Assembly: GCA_003993805.1 (NCBI GenBank)
Contig: RSEF01000001.1
Span: forward strand, 183,697,005-183,761,004
Length of the DNA stretch: 64,000 bases
Origin: Himantopus leucocephalus
Taxonomy: Eukaryota > Chordata > Aves > Charadriiformes > Recurvirostridae
Direction: 5' to 3'
The translations under genes were made by a program, and so were the position numbers. The notes beneath the pieces were generated by a model. That model was not told the DNA's origin, ran no database searches, and saw nothing but the letters and a program-made list of their open reading frames with translations. Positions 59,108-64,000 of the stretch are shown here, piece by piece; the first letter of the stretch is position 1; every line of letters starts with the position of its first letter.

Positions 59108-62100
59108 AATGCACAGCATTGATTGTTCAATGCATTATCTGTTGAATGATATGCTAGACTGAGTCTGTCCCTCTTCCTAACATCATCCCACTGCTCGATA
59201 AAAGAAGTGCAATTCTTGTGTTCTTTGAAAGTAAAGACTGGTCTGGTTTTCATCTCATGGGTAGCTTTCCCCAAATACTTTTGCCTTCTAAACTCCAAAT
59301 CTCTGTAATTTATTTTTTTCACATTAGTATTTAAGCCCTTATCACGTTTACCTTGTAAAAGGACAAGGTAAAATTTCTTAGATTTGTGATGATTACAAAG
59401 TGTAATCAAATACACTGTTTGAAGTCAGTGAGGATTTTTACCACTAGGTTTTCTCCCTCAAAATTTTACTTCTGGCCAAAGACAGAAATGATCAGGTTGG
59501 CAATTCAGGCTCTTAACAAAACAGCTGCTAAGAAAGGAGATAAGAAAAAAGAGTTATTAAATCCTTACTTTTTTTTTTTTCTGGACAAAAAGAATGCTGA
59601 ACATTTAAGTTTTCTGTTTATCTACTGTCCCTGCTTAAGTTCTTTGCTTTGTTGTTCACAAAACAACTCTCAAATTCTGTTTGAAAAACAATGATGTGAA
59701 ACAATTTGTTTGGAGATATGCCTTGAAAATGCAGGACACCTCATTGCAATAATCCTTAATCTCAGTTTTACTCTGTTTTCACACTTTGTCTTAAATTGTT
59801 TCTTTTCAAGAAAGATTTGTTTCTTGCTGAAAAAAAAATCAGCTTTCACTTCCTTCTACTGGAGAGCTGCTTTTCATAAAAGTTACTTTGAATCAATGAA
59901 AAATACTAAATATCAGATAAGGGGAAATGCGTCTGAAAAGCCAAGCCTAATTTTGTTCAATCTTTGTATTAGTTATTTTTTCTGGCAAATGAAAACCAAG
60001 GAAGCTTTTTTTATCAAGCAGATGTAGGTACTTGATTAGCTTATAATCTAAGGCTTTGCTTTTTCATGAAACTCTAATCAAACAAGCTTTTAAAACATAT
60101 TCTTGTAGTCATGTGCATGAAGTTCATTTTAAGTCCGAAAAGGTAAATCCATTTGCATTTTGCTTTCACCATGTTCTTTATAATAGATGCACCATCCGCC
60201 TAACATTTCTGCTTCAGACCCTTTGACATTATGAAATATATGAAAGGTCATTTCCTATTGCCTTGGACAATATTTTATCTTCCAAAATCAACCATTGAAC
60301 AGGTAAGTGTGTACTTCAAGGAGATTCCCTGCCTTTCAGGGGTCAGTGTGGTTCAGTGGCATTAGACTTCATTGTTTCTGAAGTGCTTTGAAATACCTCA
60401 AGAAATAAGTAGAAAATATCACTGTGTTAGGTTCAGGGTTGGGGTTTTTTTGTTTTGTTTCTGGTGTTTTGTTTGTTTGTTTGTTTGGTTGGTTGGTTGG
60501 TTGGGTTTTTTTTTAGGAACTGAAATAATTAGAAAAGAAAGGAAGTTGTCTTTCCTGTCTTTCTGAGAGATTTAGATGTTGCTTTCCTAGCACAATATGA
60601 ACCACAGTCCAGTCACATATATATTTAGAAAACACAGACATATATATACAATTTTACAGAAGAATAAATGGTGTAGGATCTACATTTTCTGGTGGAATTG
60701 CTGTTATTGATGTTTGGAGAAAACTTTATATGAAGCATTTCTGAGCATCACACTGCATTTGACCCAGATTCAAACTGTTTTAATTGATTCATGATGAAAA
60801 CTTTAGTCTCTTGAAAATAATGCACCTGCACATTTTCGACAGTCATACTTTTGTTAGTGTCTATGAATTTCAGTTAATTCAGTGTGCATAATAACAGAGA
60901 TTCTAATTTTCAGATCTTATGTAATTCAGGAAGTAGAAATACAAAATAAGATGAAAAATCCTAGTTTCCTGTATTTTATATTCTTTCATTAACTGCATTT
61001 GTGTATATTTAAAAGAGTTGGAACTTTACTACACTGTATTCAATGACACAATTAAGTTTTAAAAATTAATATAAAATGGCTTAGCTTTTATCATATTAAG
61101 CACTTAAAAAATTGTGCCTCAGCCTTTCATTTGTTTTGTCAATACAAAAGTAAACAAACAAACTTACCAAGTATAACATGTGAACACAATATTTAATGAT
61201 ATATCTGTATGAGATAGCTATTGCTATTATCCATAGCCAAGTAAAGTAACTCCAATATCGACAATAAACAACATATTACTTATTTTCTGTTTTTTCTCTT
61301 GTTAAATCATAAACAGTGTTATCTCAGAATGAATGAAACATGACACTAAGATATTTCGGGTTTTTAAATCCGTTCTAAAGGAAAATTAACAGAATATATA
61401 ATTTTCTCTAAAACGAAGAGTCTAAATTCTGTGTCTGCTGCTCCCTCATTCATTTCTTCTCTTAGGAAGTTTAGGAAATTAGATTGGAGTGTCCCCATCT
61501 GAAATAATTTAACAGGTCTGACTTGCATTATCCATCTCCTTTCTTTGCTTCCTTTTATAATAAAATTTCCTTGTCTTATGCTTATTAATTTTATATGTGG
61601 GCATATTTGAGACAGGTGGATGAAACTTGACATCTACATGAACTTTCCTGTATTTTGAATGGTGATGCCACTGAAGACATCAGCAAGAAATATCCCTTCT
61701 TTTTGTTAGCCTCTGGCAGATTTAATAAATATCCTTTTTACCTAAACCAAGATGACCTTTTCTCCATCATTTAGGGAATTAACTACCAATGATCACCCCA
61801 GGATTCTAGTTCATTAAAGAGGACAGGTAGCATGAGAGGCCTGATTAAGTTATTACTCTAAAACCAGTGTGGACTTATCATTAAAGATCATGCCGAAGAT
61901 TTGGGTAATAATGCAGCTCACCAGCTGTCTGTTTACCAGAAGATGGGCTAATAAGTGTGGAAGTAAATACAGTATACCATTCCAAAATTTCAATTCCAAG
62001 TCATGATTCGAGGACTTTTTGGTTTCAGATAAATACAGTAAGAAATCATATAGAGCTCAGCAGCCAAAGCATTAGTTTTTACTCACAGTTTCTGGGAAAT

Positions 62101-63354
62101 TATTCATCGTGCTGAATTTAAATCCTCAGTGAATTATCTCAGGCAATTAGGACATCACAGCTTTTTCAGTCTGACTGTTAGCAACAAATGAAGGCTGCAG
62201 CAGGTTTATGTAAAATTAGAACTTGCTAAGATTTATTATAGTCTTCAGCATTCATAAAACTTTTCCTGTTTAGCCCTCCAACAACATGCTGTATTCTGGC
62301 AAGAAACCAGCAAGCTATGATAGCTGCCTGATATTAATTAATAATTTAGCCTTTACAAACGTCCTGGCCTTTATCCTAGAAGTGCTTTTTGTGATCCCTG
62401 GCAGTTTATAAGCAGATGCACTGCAGGGAATTAGAAGATGTCATCTTCATATGTCTTTGTTGCCCATTCACCTATTTAATAAAGCATTTTCATTGCTTGC
62501 ATTTTGCTTGTGTCGGAACAGGTACAAAAATACTTGCACCTAAAGTAAGACAGAAATGCCTTACAATGGCTGTATTGACATAGGAAATACACGTAGTGAA
62601 ATAACTACATACTTTATTTAAAGGACTTGCTAAATATGAAGGAAGAGATTGAAACTTGATTTGATTTCTCTAACATGGGATGTTAAGATTTAAAGTCAAA
62701 AAAGGATGTGTGTGACAGACTGGTCATTTATTCATCGCTTTGAATAAAACAATTTGAAAATTATTTTCTTAAAAAAGCTTCAATAGTTTTAGGTTTTAGC
62801 ACACAGTGGTGTTCTGGGCATTTTTTCCTCTCTTTTTATTCTTTTTGTGTGACTAATATCTGATCAGTGAGAGAACAAGCCATAGCACAGCAAATAAGTA
62901 GAAATGTATTTGGCATATGTGAAGAGCTTACAGAAATATTTGAGGATTCCTAGTACAAATGTCTAGACTTATTTTAATCATGTTTTGAAAATTCTTATTT
63001 CAATTTACTTCAATACACTTACTGTTTAAATTAGATTGTATGTTATTTTTCCCACAGAGGATATTTCCCTGCCGTGTTTGGAAAGGCATTTTGGGTGTAA
63101 GATGTTTGACATGAGTTCTGGTATACTGTACACAGAAAAAGAACATTTGCAGTTTTTGATATACAAGCTAATGATTTCCAGCTATGTAATATATATTATG
63201 ATGCACAGTAATAATTTGTAACCATTATTCTAAAACAATCTTTTCAAGTGTGAAAATATGACAATATTTATATATAAACGTAAAATATAACAATTATTTA
63301 ACACTTTATAAACTACATGTAAATTCAGTTTTAACATAAAATATACTCCCAATA
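59108..63354. other. Unique AT-rich DNA, no gene seen
   Basis: No recognised transposable element. It holds the T/G-rich repeat at 60445-60514. The part at about 61770-62520 is more even in composition, with homeodomain-like attaattaataattta at 62333-62348, and might be conserved non-coding sequence. Frames of up to 105 codons have no family features. Confidence 0.5.
60445..60514 (+). repeat. (TTTG)n(GGTT)n T/G-rich repeat
   Basis: About 70 bases of T and G: gtttttttgttttgtttctg followed by (tttg)5 near 60467-60487 and (ggtt)n to 60504, then a T run. The open frame reading CLFVWLVGWLG is a product of it. Confidence 0.88.
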
Positions 63355-63372
63355 CCTGTCAAAGCAACAGCT

Positions 63373-63428
63373 TTTAAATAAGATAAAATAAAATAAAATA
63401 AAGTAAAATAAAAGAAAAGAAAAGAAAA
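63373..63428 (+). repeat. (AAAAT)n / (AAAAG)n microsatellite
   Basis: taaaataaaataaaataaag units followed by aaaagaaaagaaaag. Confidence 0.92.
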
Positions 63429-63546
63429 TTCCTCATACTCGTATGATCTTATCTAATGAATGCAAGGAAAAATGCACTCAAGATGTACTGAATAATGAAT
63501 GTGGAAGTTGAAAGTGATCATTTGCTATAAACTATTTGACCAATAT

Positions 63547-63564
63547 AAATAATAAATAAATAAA
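63547..63564 (+). repeat. (AAAT)n short repeat
   Basis: aataataaataaataaataa-like run. Confidence 0.8.
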
Positions 63565-63926
63565 TTCCAAAAAGAATATTTTCTTGGTCTGCAGAGGTCA
63601 TTTTTTGGAAAGAAAACTGAAATTCCTAAACATTTGCTGAATAAAGAGCTCAGGCAGTCACAAAATCCAACAAGATTTTCTTAGATTTGCATATTACAAT
63701 CCTTTACAATTTAGTAATTGCAAACTGTTACTAAAGCAAGCCTAGGTTTAACTTTTTCAGAGCATATGAAAATTATAGGTTAATATATGCCAGTGACCTC
63801 ACAGTGAAAACTGAGTAAGCAGAAAGCAGTAGCCTGGAAATATTAAAGAAAATAATTTTAGTGGAATTACAGTTCAAGATGAGTATAAACTTCACAAAGA
63901 CAAGAAATAAGTGGCTATTTGTATAN

Positions 63927-64000
63927 CCTGTCAAAGCAACAGCTTTTAAATAAAATAAAATAAAATAAAATAAAATAAGGTAAAATAAAATAAAATAAAA
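63927..64000 (+). repeat. Restart of 63355-63428 after a single N (63926)
   Basis: After the N the sequence returns to cctgtcaaagcaacagcttt, taaataaaataaaa, matching 63355 onward with small differences in the (AAAAT)n run. The second copy presumably continues beyond the window. Confidence 0.9.

Noticed and set aside
58600..59415. Overlapping frames of 70-135 codons on both strands
   Set aside because: Most lie in the minus-strand solo LTR (58552-59107). The one reaching 59415 runs from unique DNA into it and resembles nothing known.
1..64000. CRISPR arrays, bacterial operons, tRNA or rRNA genes
   Set aside because: No regularly spaced identical repeats, ribosome-binding-site/gene arrays or tRNA-like folds were seen. 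The repeat content is vertebrate (avian).

Overview
The window looks like AT-rich, gene-poor DNA from a bird macrochromosome. The evidence is the repeat content. There are at least ten CR1 LINE fragments, the dominant retroposon of sauropsids. There are also avian-type endogenous-retrovirus LTRs, with starts such as TGTCCTGGTTT and TGTACTGGGTTTGCAT, ATTAAA poly(A) signals and ...CCACA/...CAACA ends. No Alu, L1 or other mammalian elements were seen. The LTR families suggest a neoavian bird rather than a chicken relative, but that is inference from memory of the families.

I found no host protein-coding gene, tRNA or rRNA. Every open frame longer than about 100 codons is either inside a CR1 reverse-transcriptase remnant, inside simple-sequence DNA, or looks like a chance frame. 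The window could be intergenic or deep inside a large intron; the sequence alone does not say.

Layout: 0.6-1.3 kb holds a CR1 tip and two clusters of short duplications separated by single N bases. 2.9-3.7 kb is a solo LTR with a hexanucleotide repeat and another single-N duplication. 5.7-6.2 kb is a probable LTR fragment. 11.2-12.6 kb is a long CR1 copy with a decayed reverse transcriptase. 17.1-21.2 kb is a cluster of three related LTRs in the same orientation, with a short CR1 tip between the last two. 32.7-34.0 kb has CR1 copies in opposite orientations around a 100-N gap, ending in a (TTCTA)n tail. 44.6-45.7 and 47.7-48.2 kb are minus-strand CR1s, the first with a readable RT core. 51.5-53.1 kb holds two plus-strand CR1s, the second an unusual endonuclease-plus-3'-end deletion product. 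55.3-55.7 kb is a 418-bp polypyrimidine tract. 58.6-59.1 kb is a minus-strand solo LTR. The window ends in an (AAAAT)n repeat where a fifth single-N duplication begins. The remaining sequence is unique AT-rich DNA, with a few blocks that could be conserved non-coding elements.

Nothing here amounts to a new biological system. The strongest observations are the repeated single-N tandem duplications (probably unmerged haplotypes or contig ends), the LTR cluster with an internal ~45-bp repeat ladder, the CR1 deletion chimera, and the inverted CR1 pair at the assembly gap.
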